64,000 nucleotides of DNA from an uncultured Bacteroidales bacterium. GTDB taxonomy: Bacteria > Bacteroidota > Bacteroidia > Bacteroidales > UBA932. Positions 18,262-27,773 of the stretch are shown here, piece after piece. The notes under the pieces are model-generated. The model saw only the letters and a list, made by a program, of their open reading frames with translations, was not told the origin of the DNA and did not search any database. The stretch is from NCBI GenBank assembly GCA_944322925.1, contig CALUQM010000009.1:1-64000 (forward strand), in the 5' to 3' direction. The translations under genes were made by a program, and so were the position numbers. Within the stretch, counting starts at the first letter, position 1. The number at the start of each line of letters is the position of its first letter.

Positions 18262-18885
18262 CTATTTGTTGTTTTTGTTCTTTTCCTTGATGTATTCTTC
18301 GTTGAGGCGGGCTATCACGTCGTCCGTGATGTCGAGGGACGGGTCTGCCGTAATCACCGGAACGCCTCTCTGATTGGTGAGGATCATGGTGTACTGCTTT
18401 TCCTCGTTGTATCTGTTGATGAAAGTCTGGATGGCGTCGGCTATCTGGTTCATCATGACAGTCTGCTCCTCGATGACTTCATTGTTTTTCTGGTTTGCGT
18501 ACTCGTTGAACTCGGCTTCCTTCTTCTGGAGCTCCTGGCCCTGGACGTTGGCGACAGACCTTGTAATCAGACCCTTGTCGAGCTTGTTCTGGAATTCGAT
18601 CATTTCGTTCTCCAGCTGTTTCCCTCTCCTGTTGACTTCGTCCTGGATGTTTTTCACTTTGGTTCCTACTACGGCACCGAGATCGCTTGCCATGTCGTAT
18701 TCCTGGATTATCCTGTCAAGGTCTACATATACGATTCCTGAAGTAGCCTTTGAGACATAAGTCGAGTCTGAATCTCCTGCAGACTGTGGTTTTTCCGATT
18801 TTGGACCATTCGTCAGGGAGAATACTCCGAACCCGGCAGCAACGACAACGGCGATGATGCTGAGAATAAGCGGTACGTTTTTCAT
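18262..18885 (-). CDS. OmpH/Skp-family protein with N-terminal membrane anchor
   Basis: The 207-residue protein has one N-terminal hydrophobic segment (residues 5-26) without an obvious signal-peptidase or lipobox site, followed by the Skp/OmpH pattern: GIVYVDLDRIIQEYDMASD, a long helical hairpin with coiled-coil potential (80-165), and a final ITADPSLDITDDVIARLNE segment. Skp-type chaperones hold unfolded outer-membrane proteins in the periplasm; this one may stay anchored to the inner membrane. A -7 element is at 18950-18957. A second, secreted OmpH is encoded after bamA at 24101. Confidence 0.87.
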   Translation of the reverse strand: MKNVPLILSIIAVVVAAGFGVFSLTNGPKSEKPQSAGDSDSTYVSKATSGIVYVDLDRIIQEYDMASDLGAVVGTKVKNIQDEVNRRGKQLENEMIEFQNKLDKGLITRSVANVQGQELQKKEAEFNEYANQKNNEVIEEQTVMMNQIADAIQTFINRYNEEKQYTMILTNQRGVPVITADPSLDITDDVIARLNEEYIKEKNKNNK

Positions 18886-18949
18886 TTAGATAGTGTTTTT
18901 ATTTCAAGTTTTTAGTATTGTCTGCATGCATATCACTGTACGCATTTTA

Positions 18950-18957
18950 CAAAGATA
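18950..18957 (-). promoter_or_regulatory. -7 element upstream of the ompH-GT-LysM group
   Basis: The minus strand reads TATCTTTG, a perfect -7 match. The start codon lies 65 bases downstream. A -33 element at the right spacing is not clear. Confidence 0.5.
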
Positions 18958-18990
18958 AGCAGAAATTTTCAACCGGCAGTCCCAATTCCG

Positions 18991-19734
18991 TCAAATTTCG
19001 GAAGAAGAACTTTCCGCACCGGTCCTGATGGCGTTCAGATATGCCTTTATCGTAGCTTCGAGGCCCATGTAGAGGGCATCGCAGATTATGGCATGTCCGA
19101 TGGAAACTTCATCGGTCCACGGTATGCGGCTTATGTAATACGGGAGGTTGTCGAGATTCAGGTCATGGCCTGCGTTCAGCCCTATGCCGCATTTCCTTGC
19201 CGTTTCGGCAGCGGCTACGTACGGGGCGACGGCGGCTTCTTTTCCCGCGGCCCAGTTTCTGGCGTATGATTCGGTATAGAGTTCCACACGGTCGCATCCG
19301 CAGGCCGCCGCCCCTTCTGCCATTTCAGGGACAGGGTCGATGAAGATGGATGTTCTGATCCCGTGTCTTTTGAATTCGGAGCATATTTCCGTGAGAAAAC
19401 TTCTGTTTTTCAGGGTGTCCCATCCCGCATTCGATGTTATGGCATCTTCTGCGTCCGGTACGAGAGTTACCTGGGCCGGAAGAACGGAAGTCACGAGATC
19501 GACGAATTTCGGTATCGGATTCCCCTCTATGTTCAGTTCCGTGGCGAGCAGCGGCCTGATGGCGATGACATCGGAATATCTGATATGCCTTTCGTCGGGA
19601 CGCGGATGCACCGTAATTCCCTCGGCACCGAACCTTTCGCAGTCGACGGCGGCTTTTTCCACGTCGGGCATGTTCCCTCCGCGGGAGTTTCTGACAGTCG
19701 CTATCTTGTTGATGTTAACACTCAGTCTTGTCAT
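18991..19734 (-). CDS. pdxJ: Pyridoxine 5'-phosphate synthase
   Basis: From ATG 19734 the protein has 247 residues. It starts [19 protein letters not shown] and contains [24 protein letters not shown] and [15 protein letters not shown], the conserved blocks of PdxJ, including the basic and acidic residues that bind substrate phosphate. It joins 1-deoxyxylulose 5-phosphate with 3-amino-2-oxopropyl phosphate in the DXP-dependent vitamin B6 route. The open frame extends 19 codons further upstream, but family members begin at this Met. It is divergent from nadK, as in other Bacteroidales. Confidence 0.95.
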   Translation of the reverse strand: MTRLSVNINKIATVRNSRGGNMPDVEKAAVDCERFGAEGITVHPRPDERHIRYSDVIAIRPLLATELNIEGNPIPKFVDLVTSVLPAQVTLVPDAEDAITSNAGWDTLKNRSFLTEICSEFKRHGIRTSIFIDPVPEMAEGAAACGCDRVELYTESYARNWAAGKEAAVAPYVAAAETARKCGIGLNAGHDLNLDNLPYYISRIPWTDEVSIGHAIICDALYMGLEATIKAYLNAIRTGAESSSSEI

Positions 19735-19762
19735 ATCCCATGTATCAGTTGAAAACAGTCGG

Positions 19763-19770
19763 CAAAAATA
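19763..19770 (-). promoter_or_regulatory. -7 element of the pdxJ promoter
   Basis: The minus strand reads TATTTTTG. It lies 29 bases before the chosen pdxJ start, which also supports not extending the protein upstream. No strong -33 element is visible. Confidence 0.5.
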
Positions 19771-19811
19771 ATAAATATTGGAAAAATTCATGGGTGTCTT
19801 TGAAATAAATG

Positions 19812-19819
19812 TAATTTTG
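19812..19819 (+). promoter_or_regulatory. -7 element of the nadK-uppS promoter
   Basis: TAATTTTG fits TAnnTTTG and lies 37 bases before the nadK start codon. The -33 element is not obvious. Confidence 0.5.
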
Positions 19820-19856
19820 CAGTCTGAAAATATTTCTGATTCTGAACAGGATTCGT

Positions 19857-20681
19857 ATGAAAATAGCTGTCTATCTTAGAAACAGGCTTCTCGAAAACGA
19901 CGCACGCTATCTCGGCCTTATGGAAAAGTTCAGGGCCGCCGGATCGGATGTATATGAAATCAAGGATGGCGGCAGGGTCGCGGAGGGAACCGATATTTTC
20001 GTGAGCGTCGGCGGGGACGGGACATTCCTGTCTTCTGCAGTGATTGTCGGCGATACCGGTATCCCCGTCCTCGGCGTCAATCTCGGCAGGCTCGGCTTCC
20101 TTTCGGAGAATACGCCCGACGAAGTAGTGGATGAGGTGATGTCGGGAAGGTATGCCATAGAGTCGCGCAAACTGCTCCATGCCTCATTTTCCGGGAGCCG
20201 CATGTCGGAGCTCGCCGGTATTTATCCATACGCCCTGAATGAAATTACAATTCACAGGGCAGGGCCGGCCATGCTCGGGGTAGACGTGTCTATCGACGGC
20301 AGCCCTCTGCCGACATATTGGGCCGACGGCCTTCTCGTGGCGACGAGTTCCGGTTCCACGGCATATTCCCTGAGTGTCGGAGGGCCTATCGTCATGCCGG
20401 ATTCCGAAGTGCTGATAGTCTCTCCTATCGCTCCGCACAATCTCAACGTCAGGCCTCTCATCGTACCTGATTCATCCCGGATTTCACTGTCTTTGAGGGC
20501 GAGGGACGAAAAGGTTTTCCTGACTGTAGACAACAGGAGCAGGGAAGTCTCGACGGATCTGGGAATGGAAATATCGCTGGCACAATTTTCGCTGAGACGT
20601 GTCCGTCTTAGCGGATCCAATTTCATAAAGGCGCTCCGGACAAAGCTCTTCTGGGGCGAAGACATCAGGAATGGAAGATAA
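19857..20681 (+). CDS. nadK: NAD kinase
   Basis: The 274-residue protein has the NAD kinase signature GGDGT (residues 52-56), [11 protein letters not shown], the NEITIHR segment and [16 protein letters not shown], which bind and orient NAD and ATP. It makes NADP from NAD in the cytoplasm. It opens a plus-strand operon: uppS begins 10 bases after its stop and bamA follows. The divergent partner is pdxJ. This order is common in Bacteroidales and supports the call. Confidence 0.96.
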   Translation: MKIAVYLRNRLLENDARYLGLMEKFRAAGSDVYEIKDGGRVAEGTDIFVSVGGDGTFLSSAVIVGDTGIPVLGVNLGRLGFLSENTPDEVVDEVMSGRYAIESRKLLHASFSGSRMSELAGIYPYALNEITIHRAGPAMLGVDVSIDGSPLPTYWADGLLVATSSGSTAYSLSVGGPIVMPDSEVLIVSPIAPHNLNVRPLIVPDSSRISLSLRARDEKVFLTVDNRSREVSTDLGMEISLAQFSLRRVRLSGSNFIKALRTKLFWGEDIRNGR

Positions 20682-20691
20682 CTTGTAACTT

Positions 20692-21414
20692 ATGGATAAA
20701 ATCGAAAACGTCCCCGGGCACGTCTCCATTATCATGGACGGCAATGGCCGGTGGGCGAAAGAACGTGGTCTCGAAAGATGTTCAGGCCATATCGAAGGTG
20801 TGGAAAGTGTCCGTGCCTGTACAGAGGCGGCTGTGGAATCCGGCGTGAAGTACCTGTCGCTCTACGCTTTTTCGGAAGAGAACTGGGGACGTCCGAGGGA
20901 GGAAGTCGAATCCCTGATGGGACTCATGCTCAAATCAGTTACCGGCGAATTGTCCAATTTCATGCAGAACGGGATACGTTTCATGGTCCTCGGAAACAGG
21001 GCAAGACTGAGTGACGGCCTGAATTCGGTCATAGATGACTGTATGAAGAAAACGGAGGGCAATGCCGGCCTTACGCTTATCATATTCCTGAGCTACAGCG
21101 GCAGGTGGGACATTCTCCAGGCTGCCAGGAAACTTGCATCGGAAATCGCTGCACGTCCGGAACTTGCGGCCGGTCTCGAGGATATGGATGCCGACGGATT
21201 CGGCAGATATCTCGTTACCTCAGGCATTCCCGATCCCGATCTTATCATAAGGACCTCCGGAGAACAGCGTCTGAGCAATTATCTTTTGTGGCAGGGCGCC
21301 TATTCTGAATTGTTTTTCACCGACACGCTCTGGCCGGATTTCAGAAAACCCGAGTTTTATTCGGCCCTTTGCGAATATTCAAAAAGGGACAGGCGTTATG
21401 GAAAAGTGAAATAA
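20692..21414 (+). CDS. uppS: Undecaprenyl diphosphate synthase (cis-isoprenyl transferase)
   Basis: The 240-residue protein opens with the family motif HVSIIMDGNGRWA, where Asp16 is the catalytic residue, and contains LYAFSEENWGRP and the C-terminal RTSGEQRLSNYLLWQGAYSE block. These are diagnostic for cis-prenyltransferases of UppS size. It makes the C55 lipid carrier for peptidoglycan and surface glycans at the inner face of the cytoplasmic membrane. It lies between nadK and bamA on the plus strand. Confidence 0.96.
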   Translation: MDKIENVPGHVSIIMDGNGRWAKERGLERCSGHIEGVESVRACTEAAVESGVKYLSLYAFSEENWGRPREEVESLMGLMLKSVTGELSNFMQNGIRFMVLGNRARLSDGLNSVIDDCMKKTEGNAGLTLIIFLSYSGRWDILQAARKLASEIAARPELAAGLEDMDADGFGRYLVTSGIPDPDLIIRTSGEQRLSNYLLWQGAYSELFFTDTLWPDFRKPEFYSALCEYSKRDRRYGKVK

Positions 21415-21419
21415 ATGCT

Positions 21420-21427
21420 TATATTTG
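21420..21427 (+). promoter_or_regulatory. -7 element before bamA
   Basis: TATATTTG is a perfect -7 match in the 55-base gap between uppS and bamA, so bamA may have its own promoter besides readthrough. No good -33 element is seen. Confidence 0.5.
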
Positions 21428-21469
21428 CATATTTGTAATTGATTTTGCACGTTTGAACTGATATAGAAA

Positions 21470-24058
21470 ATGAGAATGGGCCGATTTTTTTCTTTCCTGC
21501 TTGCCGCGGCTTCTTGCCTGCAGCTTTTTGCCCAGGAGGCAGAGGAAGATATAACAGTAGATTACAATAATCCTCAGAAATATATCATCGGTGGGGTTTC
21601 GGTAGAAGGCAACAAGTACATCAATTCGGACCAGATCCTCAAGATTTCGGGTCTGCAGCCGGGATTCGAAGTGAATGTGCCCGGAGAGGAATTTTCAGCT
21701 GTCGTAAACCGCCTGTGGCTTCAGAAATATTTTGAAGATGTCACCATGGTCATCGACTCGATTGTCCCTACCAGGGATACGGCCTATTTCAAGATATGCG
21801 TCGTGGAGCGGCCGAGGGTGTCCCGGTGGACTTTTTCCGGAGTGAAGTCAGGCGAGCAGAAGGAACTTATGGACCGTCTGAATCTCAAGAGGGGAGGGGA
21901 ATTTTCGGATTATGTGTCCAAGACGGCGACGGATATCATCAAGAGATATTATAAGGAAAAGGGTTTTCTCCTGACGGAAGTCGACGTGACGACCAAAAGG
22001 GACAGCCTTATCAGAAGCGCGATTACAGTGAATTTCGCTGTCGACAGGGGACAGAAAGTCAAAATCCAGAAAATAACGTTCGGCGACAGCCTGCATGTCA
22101 AGGAAGGGAAGCTCGTGCGCTCCATGAAAAAGACCAAGGACAAGAGGCTGATAAATTTCTTCAGTTCCAAGAAATTCAATGAAAAGGAATACGAGAATGA
22201 CAAGAAGGGCCTGATAAGCGCCTTCAACGAGGCCGGCTACCGTGATGCAAGGATAGTCAAGGATACCATTTATTATGTTGAGCCGGGAAGGCTGGAGATA
22301 GACTTTACCATAGACGAGGGCAGGAAATATTATTTCAGGAATATTACGTGGACGGGAAATTCCGTGTATTCGTCCGAGGCTCTGAACAGCGTTCTCATGA
22401 TCAACAAGGGCGATGTCTATGACATGGTGACCATGGAGCAGAGGCTTTTCGGCGGAGGGAAGCAGAATGAAATGGATATCACCAAACTGTACAGGGACCG
22501 CGGTTATCTTTTCTTCAATCTCGTTCCTGTGGAACTGAATATCGAGGGAGACTCGGTGGATGTCGAGATGCGTATTGTGGAAGGCAAGCCCGCGACTCTG
22601 AACAATATCATAATCAACGGCAACGATCTTACGAACGAAAGAGTGGTCAGACGTCAGATTTTCACCCGTCCGGGCTATCTTTTCAGCCAGACAGACTTCG
22701 AAAGGTCCATAAGGGAAATCGCTTCCATGGGGCAGTTCGATCCCGAGGCGATTTCGGATCCTACGAAAGGTTGGTCCATCCTGCCAAATCCGCTTGATAA
22801 TACTGTCGACATAGCGTACAACGTCACGGAGAAGCCGTCGAGCCAGCTTGAGCTTTCCGGAGGCTGGGGAGGAAATACTTTCGTCGCTACGGTCGGCGTG
22901 AGCTTCAACAATTTCTCCACGAGACGATTCTTCGACAAGTCGGCCTGGCGTCCTGTCCCGCTCGGAGATGCGCAGAATCTTGCGATACGGTTCCAGACCA
23001 ACGGTACATATTACACGAGCCTGTCGGCAAGTTTCATGGAGCCGTGGCTTTTCGGAAAGAAGCCGACATCACTCAGCATTTCCGCTTACTATACCAGACA
23101 GACGAATTCGATGCCTATATTCGACGTATTCAACAATGACGAGTTCTTCGAGGTATTCGGTTTCGCTGCCGGAATAGGAAACAGGCTTAAATGGCCGGAC
23201 AACTACTTCGTGCTGTACAACCAGCTCAGCTGGCAGACATACAGACTGCAGCAGTGGCCGGGAAGTTTCATTTTCGATACAGGTATTTCGCACAACCTGA
23301 GCTATACTATAAGCCTTTCGAGAAATTCGACCGACCAGATGATTTACCCGAGACAGGGTTCTGAATTCAGCATGTCCCTGCAGCTGACTCCGCCTTATTC
23401 GCTGCTCAGGAAGAAGAACAAGGGCGTACTCGATGCCGAAGGCAATCCTACAAGGGCCGCTTCATGGAAGGATATCGACTATGATCTCCAGAGTTCCAGC
23501 GACAGGTACAAATGGATCGAATATCATAAATGGTCGTTCAAGGGAACTGTTTATACAAAACTCGTAGGCGATCTTGTCCTGATGGCGAGGGCCCAGTTCG
23601 GATATCTCGGCTACTACAACAGGAACTGGGGATATTCTCCGTTCGAAGGCTTCCTTGTCGGCGGTGACGGTATGTCGGGATACAATACCTACGGTCAGGA
23701 AGTTATTGCGCTGAGAGGTTACGAGAACTATTCGCTGACTCCGTATTCGCTGACCCAGTACAGTTCGCAGGGTACCTACATGTCTGGAAACGTTTATGAC
23801 AAATTTACCGTGGAACTCCGTTATCCGGTGATCCTGCAGCCTCAGTCCACCATATTCGCACTGGTTTTCCTCGAAGGAGGTAACTGCTGGTCCGACATCA
23901 GGGATTTCAATCCGTTCCAGATCAAGAGGTCGGCGGGAGTCGGTGTCAGGGTCTTCCTGCCGGTGGTAGGTCTTCTCGGTGTCGACTGGGGATGGGGCTT
24001 CGATGATCCTGTCAACGGCGGCAGCCAGTTCCACTTCGTGATCGGACAGCAGTTCTGA
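21470..24058 (+). CDS. bamA: Outer membrane protein assembly factor BamA
   Basis: The 862-residue protein has a signal peptide (cleavage near LFAQ; ATG 21476 is an alternative start). Five POTRA-type repeats follow from about residue 38 to 420, with typical starts such as GGVSVEGNKYINSDQIL, FRNITWTGNSVYSSEALNSV and NNIIINGNDLTNERVVRRQI. The C-terminal part is a 16-strand-type beta barrel ending in FHFVIGQQF, with the terminal aromatic of outer-membrane proteins. VDWGWGFDDP near the end matches the family. It is the central insertase of the BAM complex; its lipoprotein partner bamD is at 12539. Confidence 0.95.
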   Translation: MRMGRFFSFLLAAASCLQLFAQEAEEDITVDYNNPQKYIIGGVSVEGNKYINSDQILKISGLQPGFEVNVPGEEFSAVVNRLWLQKYFEDVTMVIDSIVPTRDTAYFKICVVERPRVSRWTFSGVKSGEQKELMDRLNLKRGGEFSDYVSKTATDIIKRYYKEKGFLLTEVDVTTKRDSLIRSAITVNFAVDRGQKVKIQKITFGDSLHVKEGKLVRSMKKTKDKRLINFFSSKKFNEKEYENDKKGLISAFNEAGYRDARIVKDTIYYVEPGRLEIDFTIDEGRKYYFRNITWTGNSVYSSEALNSVLMINKGDVYDMVTMEQRLFGGGKQNEMDITKLYRDRGYLFFNLVPVELNIEGDSVDVEMRIVEGKPATLNNIIINGNDLTNERVVRRQIFTRPGYLFSQTDFERSIREIASMGQFDPEAISDPTKGWSILPNPLDNTVDIAYNVTEKPSSQLELSGGWGGNTFVATVGVSFNNFSTRRFFDKSAWRPVPLGDAQNLAIRFQTNGTYYTSLSASFMEPWLFGKKPTSLSISAYYTRQTNSMPIFDVFNNDEFFEVFGFAAGIGNRLKWPDNYFVLYNQLSWQTYRLQQWPGSFIFDTGISHNLSYTISLSRNSTDQMIYPRQGSEFSMSLQLTPPYSLLRKKNKGVLDAEGNPTRAASWKDIDYDLQSSSDRYKWIEYHKWSFKGTVYTKLVGDLVLMARAQFGYLGYYNRNWGYSPFEGFLVGGDGMSGYNTYGQEVIALRGYENYSLTPYSLTQYSSQGTYMSGNVYDKFTVELRYPVILQPQSTIFALVFLEGGNCWSDIRDFNPFQIKRSAGVGVRVFLPVVGLLGVDWGWGFDDPVNGGSQFHFVIGQQF

Positions 24059-24100
24059 TTTGCATGATTTTTATTATATTGGCACATTAAATATCATAAT

Positions 24101-24670
24101 ATGAAAAAAACTCTTTTGATCGCAGCAGCTGCAGCATTTTTCAGCCTTGCTGCAACGGCGCAGACAAAATTCGCACATGTCAATTTCGGTGAACTCGTAC
24201 AGCTGATGCCTGAAGCTGATTCGGCAATGGTCCAGCTTGAAGCCGCAAACAAGGAAGCCCAGGACACCTATGCAAGCATGGTTGCGGAATTCCAGTCCAA
24301 ATACGAGCAGTTCAATGAGAAGCAGGCTACATGGACACCTGCGGTAAGGGAGAGCAAGCAGAGGGAACTCGGAGAGATCCAGAACAGGATCGATGAATTC
24401 AGTCAGGCTATCCAGCAGGACATGAACCAGCTCCAGAATACTCTGATGGCCCCTATCTATCAGAAAGCTCAGGAAGTTGTCAGAAATCTTGCACAGGCAA
24501 AGGGAGTGATCTATGTCTATGATTCTTCAAGCCTGCTCTATATCGACGAGACGCAGAGCATCAATCTGACTCAGGAGGCGCGCAAGGCCCTGAATATTCC
24601 GGATGACAAGACTATCGAATCCGTAATGGCTGCCCGTCAGGCTGCCGCCCAGGCCCAGTCCGCCCAGTAG
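24101..24670 (+). CDS. Secreted OmpH/Skp-family periplasmic chaperone
   Basis: The 189-residue protein has a clean signal peptide (cleavage after LAATAQ, about residue 21). Mature residues KFAHVNFGELVQLMPE begin the Skp domain, followed by a long coiled-coil hairpin (about 45-125) and VIYVYDSSSLLYIDE. The C-terminus is rich in Ala and Gln. It should chaperone outer-membrane proteins towards BamA, encoded 42 bases upstream. In related genomes two ompH genes often follow bamA; here the other copy lies apart at 18262. Confidence 0.9.
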   Translation: MKKTLLIAAAAAFFSLAATAQTKFAHVNFGELVQLMPEADSAMVQLEAANKEAQDTYASMVAEFQSKYEQFNEKQATWTPAVRESKQRELGEIQNRIDEFSQAIQQDMNQLQNTLMAPIYQKAQEVVRNLAQAKGVIYVYDSSSLLYIDETQSINLTQEARKALNIPDDKTIESVMAARQAAAQAQSAQ

Positions 24671-24716
24671 CCGGCATGCCGGAAACGGCGGTTCGGTCTT
24701 TCGAAGAATGACGTTT

Positions 24717-24760
24717 GAGGGTGACCCGAAATCTTTTTGGGCCACCCTCTCCTGTTTTCT
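24717..24760 (+). terminator. Intrinsic terminator after ompH
   Basis: GAGGGTG-A-CCC (24717-24727) pairs with GGG-C-CACCCTC (24739-24749) around an AT-rich loop, followed by a pyrimidine- and T-rich stretch. The gap 24671-24716 also holds the palindrome CCGGCATGCCGG (24671-24682). Confidence 0.7.
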
Positions 24761-24806
24761 TCAGCGTGGTGTTGCCAGTGGCTGTACCGTAAATCGAAAA
24801 AATTTT

Positions 24807-24814
24807 TAAATTTG
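24807..24814 (+). promoter_or_regulatory. -7 element of the korA promoter
   Basis: TAAATTTG fits TAnnTTTG and lies 51 bases before the korA start. A second, imperfect TATCCTTTG follows. No clear -33 element is seen. Confidence 0.5.
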
Positions 24815-24864
24815 TATCCTTTGTAAAACGGACTATAGCATATTAATTAACAAAATTTCGAGAA

Positions 24865-26700
24865 ATGCAACACAAAGTAATTGATGTAGAAGATGTTGTC
24901 ATTCGATTCGCAGGAGACTCCGGCGACGGCATGCAGCTCACCGGCTCTCTTTTCGCGAACATGTCAGCAATCTATGGTAATGAATTGTCTACATTTCCGG
25001 ATTTCCCCGCTGAAATCAGGGCCCCGCACGGCACTGTCTCGGGTGTTTCCGGTTTTCAGGTACATTTCGGCTCCGGTCATGTCACGACTCCCGGAGATTT
25101 CTGCGACATGCTTGTGGCAATGAATCCGGCGGCTCTCAAATCAAATGCAAAATGGCTCAAGCGCACGGCCCTCGTCCTGATCGACCAGGATACTTTCGAC
25201 GAGGAAGGCATGAAGAAGGCCGGCTTCAGTACGATGGACCCCGTAACGGAGCTCAAAATCGAGGACAGAACAATAATCGTCGCCCCCATTACCTCCCTTA
25301 CGGCAGAGAGCCTCAAAGACAGCGGCCTCGACATGAAGACCGTGCACAAATGCAAGAACATGTTTACTCTCGGCATGGCTTCCTATATCTACAACAGGCC
25401 TGTCGGGCATATTTATGAATATCTCGAAAAGAAATTCGGGAAAAAGCATCCTGAACTCATAGCGCCGAACAAGAAGGTCCTGAATGACGGATACAACTAT
25501 GCTTCGAACATCCAGGCGATAGCCAATACGTACACCGTGGAACCGGCCAGGATGGAAAAAGGCACTTACAGGAATATTACCGGAAACCAGGCAATAGCAT
25601 GGGGCTTCATTGCCGCTTCCGAAAAGTCGGGAAGGCCTCTTTTCTGCGGATCCTATCCCATAACCCCTGCTACGGGTATTCTTGAGGAACTTGCGATTCA
25701 CAAGAATCTGGGAGTAAAGACCGTGCAGGCCGAAGATGAAATAGCCGGAGTTTGTACGGCCATAGGAGCCGCATACGCTGGAGATCTTGCCGTGACTACG
25801 ACTTCCGGCCCGGGGCTTTCCCTCAAGTCCGAGGCGCTCGGCCTTGCCGTCATGACAGAACTGCCTCTTGTCGTGGTGGATGTCCAGAGGGCCGGTCCTT
25901 CTACCGGAATTCCGACCAAAACGGAGCAGACGGATCTTGCCCAGGTGTTGTACGGACGTAACGGCGAATGCCCTATGGCAGTAGTGGCCGCCCATTCTCC
26001 GGCACATTGTTTCGATGCGGCCTTTATCGCGTCCAAACTTGCCCTGGAGCACATGATGCCAGTCGTGCTGCTTTCCGAGGGATTTCTCGGCAACGGTTCA
26101 GAGCCCTGGAGGATTCCTTCCATGAAGGATTATCCTCAGATAAACCCGCCGTACGCTACTCAGTCCGATATTCCGTTCAAACCGTTTGTCAGGGATGACA
26201 GAACCTTTGTCCGCAAATGGGCTTTCCCGGGACAGAAAGGATTTGAGCACAGAGTCGGAGGTCTTGAAAAGTCGCCTCAGGGCGTACTCTCGTCAGATCC
26301 GGCCAATCATGAACTGATGGTCAGGAACAGGGCGGAGAAAGTGGCGCGCATAGCCGATGTCATACCAGAGCTCGAAGTAGACGGACCGGATTCCGGAAAG
26401 CTGCTTGTCGTAGGCTGGGGCGGGACATACGGACATATCCTTTCGGCAGTCCATGAAGTCCGCAAGAGCGGGAAGTCTGTCAGCCAGGTACATTTCGACT
26501 ACATTAATCCTTTGCCTAAGAATACTGGTGAAATCCTTTCCCGCTTCGAGAAAATACTCGTCTGCGAACTCAACAGCGGACAGTTCGCGGACTGGCTCAG
26601 GGCCAGATTCCCGGGAAACGACTATGTCCAGTGCAACAAGGTGCAGGGACAGCCGTTCCTTGTACAGGAAATCACGGACGCTATAGAGAAGGTTTTATGA
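24865..26700 (+). CDS. korA: 2-oxoglutarate:ferredoxin oxidoreductase, alpha subunit (gamma-alpha fusion)
   Basis: The 611-residue protein joins a gamma domain (about 1-195, beginning VIRFAGDSGDGMQLTG) to the alpha pyrimidine-binding domain (from GNQAIAWGFIAASEKSG, with SYPITPATGI, QAEDEIAGVCTAIGAAYAG and TTTSGPGLSLKSEALG). Length and motifs fit the KorA type rather than a full-length pyruvate enzyme. With KorB it converts 2-oxoglutarate and CoA to succinyl-CoA, reducing ferredoxin, or runs reductively. KorB follows 18 bases later, then gdhA, which uses the same oxo acid. Confidence 0.93.
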   Translation: MQHKVIDVEDVVIRFAGDSGDGMQLTGSLFANMSAIYGNELSTFPDFPAEIRAPHGTVSGVSGFQVHFGSGHVTTPGDFCDMLVAMNPAALKSNAKWLKRTALVLIDQDTFDEEGMKKAGFSTMDPVTELKIEDRTIIVAPITSLTAESLKDSGLDMKTVHKCKNMFTLGMASYIYNRPVGHIYEYLEKKFGKKHPELIAPNKKVLNDGYNYASNIQAIANTYTVEPARMEKGTYRNITGNQAIAWGFIAASEKSGRPLFCGSYPITPATGILEELAIHKNLGVKTVQAEDEIAGVCTAIGAAYAGDLAVTTTSGPGLSLKSEALGLAVMTELPLVVVDVQRAGPSTGIPTKTEQTDLAQVLYGRNGECPMAVVAAHSPAHCFDAAFIASKLALEHMMPVVLLSEGFLGNGSEPWRIPSMKDYPQINPPYATQSDIPFKPFVRDDRTFVRKWAFPGQKGFEHRVGGLEKSPQGVLSSDPANHELMVRNRAEKVARIADVIPELEVDGPDSGKLLVVGWGGTYGHILSAVHEVRKSGKSVSQVHFDYINPLPKNTGEILSRFEKILVCELNSGQFADWLRARFPGNDYVQCNKVQGQPFLVQEITDAIEKVL

Positions 26701-26718
26701 AAATAATCGGAAACAGTT

Positions 26719-27738
26719 ATGACTAAATATACATTTCAGGATTTCAAGAGCGACCAGGAAGTGAGATGGTGCCCGGGTTGCGGCGACCATGCCGTTCTGG
26801 CTGCATTGCAGAGGGTAATGCCGAAAGTGAGCGAGGCTTTAGGATGCGAGAAGGAAGATTTTGTCGTCGTATCGGGAATAGGCTGTTCGTCGAGGCTTCC
26901 GTACTATATGGATACATACGGCTTCCACAGCATACACGGAAGGGCGACAGCTGTCGCTACGGGTATCAAGGTGGCCAATCCATGTCTTGTGGTATGGCAG
27001 GCCTGCGGGGACGGAGACGCACTCGCCATCGGAGGAAATCATTTCATACATGCCATCAGAAGGAACGTCGATCTCAACATAATCCTATTCAACAATCAGA
27101 TATACGGACTTACGAAGGGACAGTATTCTCCTACGTCGAAGTTCGGCGCCATTACCAAGACTTCTCCTTACGGGACGGTGGAGCAGCCTTTCAATCCCGG
27201 CAGTCTCGTCCTCGGTTCAAAAGGCAGCTTCTTCGCGAGGAGTCTTGACAGCGAGCTGAAACTCAATGAGGAGATAATGTTTGCTGCAGCCTGCCACAAG
27301 GGGACGTCCGTAATGGAAATGCTGACCAACTGCGTGATATTCAACGACGGTGCGCACAAGGAAATTTCCGACCGTGCGACACGGGCGGACAGGACGATTG
27401 TGCTACGGCATGGGGAAAAGATGATATTCGGCAAGAACAGGGACAAGGGGCTCGTCCTCGAAGGTCTCGGACTGAAAGTGGTTACGATAGGCCGGGACGG
27501 CGTTACCGAAGACGACATCCTGACACATGACGCGCATAGCGATAACATAGGCCTTCATACCATGCTTGCCGACATGAAGGGGCCTGATTTCCCTGTCGCG
27601 CTGGGAATAATCAGAGACGTCAAGGCCGTCACCTACGATGAAGCCGTACAGGCCCAGGTGGAGGAAGTGAAGAGCAGGTCGAAGATCGGATGTATGGATG
27701 ATCTTCTGCACAGCGGTTCCGTCTGGGAAGTAAAGTGA
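26719..27738 (+). CDS. korB: 2-oxoglutarate:ferredoxin oxidoreductase, beta subunit
   Basis: The 339-residue thiamine-diphosphate subunit has WCPGCGDHAV near the N-terminus, the SGIGCSSRLPYYMDTYGFHS block and the ThDP/Mg motif GDGDALAIGGNHFIHAIRRN with NNQIYGLTKGQ. These are typical of KorB. It pairs with the upstream alpha subunit. I see only scattered Cys and no ferredoxin-type 4Cys cluster, as usual for the four-domain KorAB group. Its stop overlaps an in-frame GTG of the downstream gdhA reading frame. Confidence 0.93.
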   Translation: MTKYTFQDFKSDQEVRWCPGCGDHAVLAALQRVMPKVSEALGCEKEDFVVVSGIGCSSRLPYYMDTYGFHSIHGRATAVATGIKVANPCLVVWQACGDGDALAIGGNHFIHAIRRNVDLNIILFNNQIYGLTKGQYSPTSKFGAITKTSPYGTVEQPFNPGSLVLGSKGSFFARSLDSELKLNEEIMFAAACHKGTSVMEMLTNCVIFNDGAHKEISDRATRADRTIVLRHGEKMIFGKNRDKGLVLEGLGLKVVTIGRDGVTEDDILTHDAHSDNIGLHTMLADMKGPDFPVALGIIRDVKAVTYDEAVQAQVEEVKSRSKIGCMDDLLHSGSVWEVK

Positions 27739-27773
27739 CACAAACAGCCGTAAAGGCTAATCCATACCGCATT

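Noticed and set aside
24671..24682. Palindrome CCGGCATGCCGG as an operator
   Set aside because: It sits directly after the ompH stop and before a terminator, with no promoter close by; no regulatory role can be supported.
25141..26052. A 303-codon minus-strand frame inside korA
   Set aside because: No family pattern, and korA is complete and well conserved on the other strand.
27735..27773. GTG at 27735 as the gdhA start, overlapping the korB stop
   Set aside because: Possible as a coupled start, but it adds residues not seen in the family; ATG 27774 is preferred.
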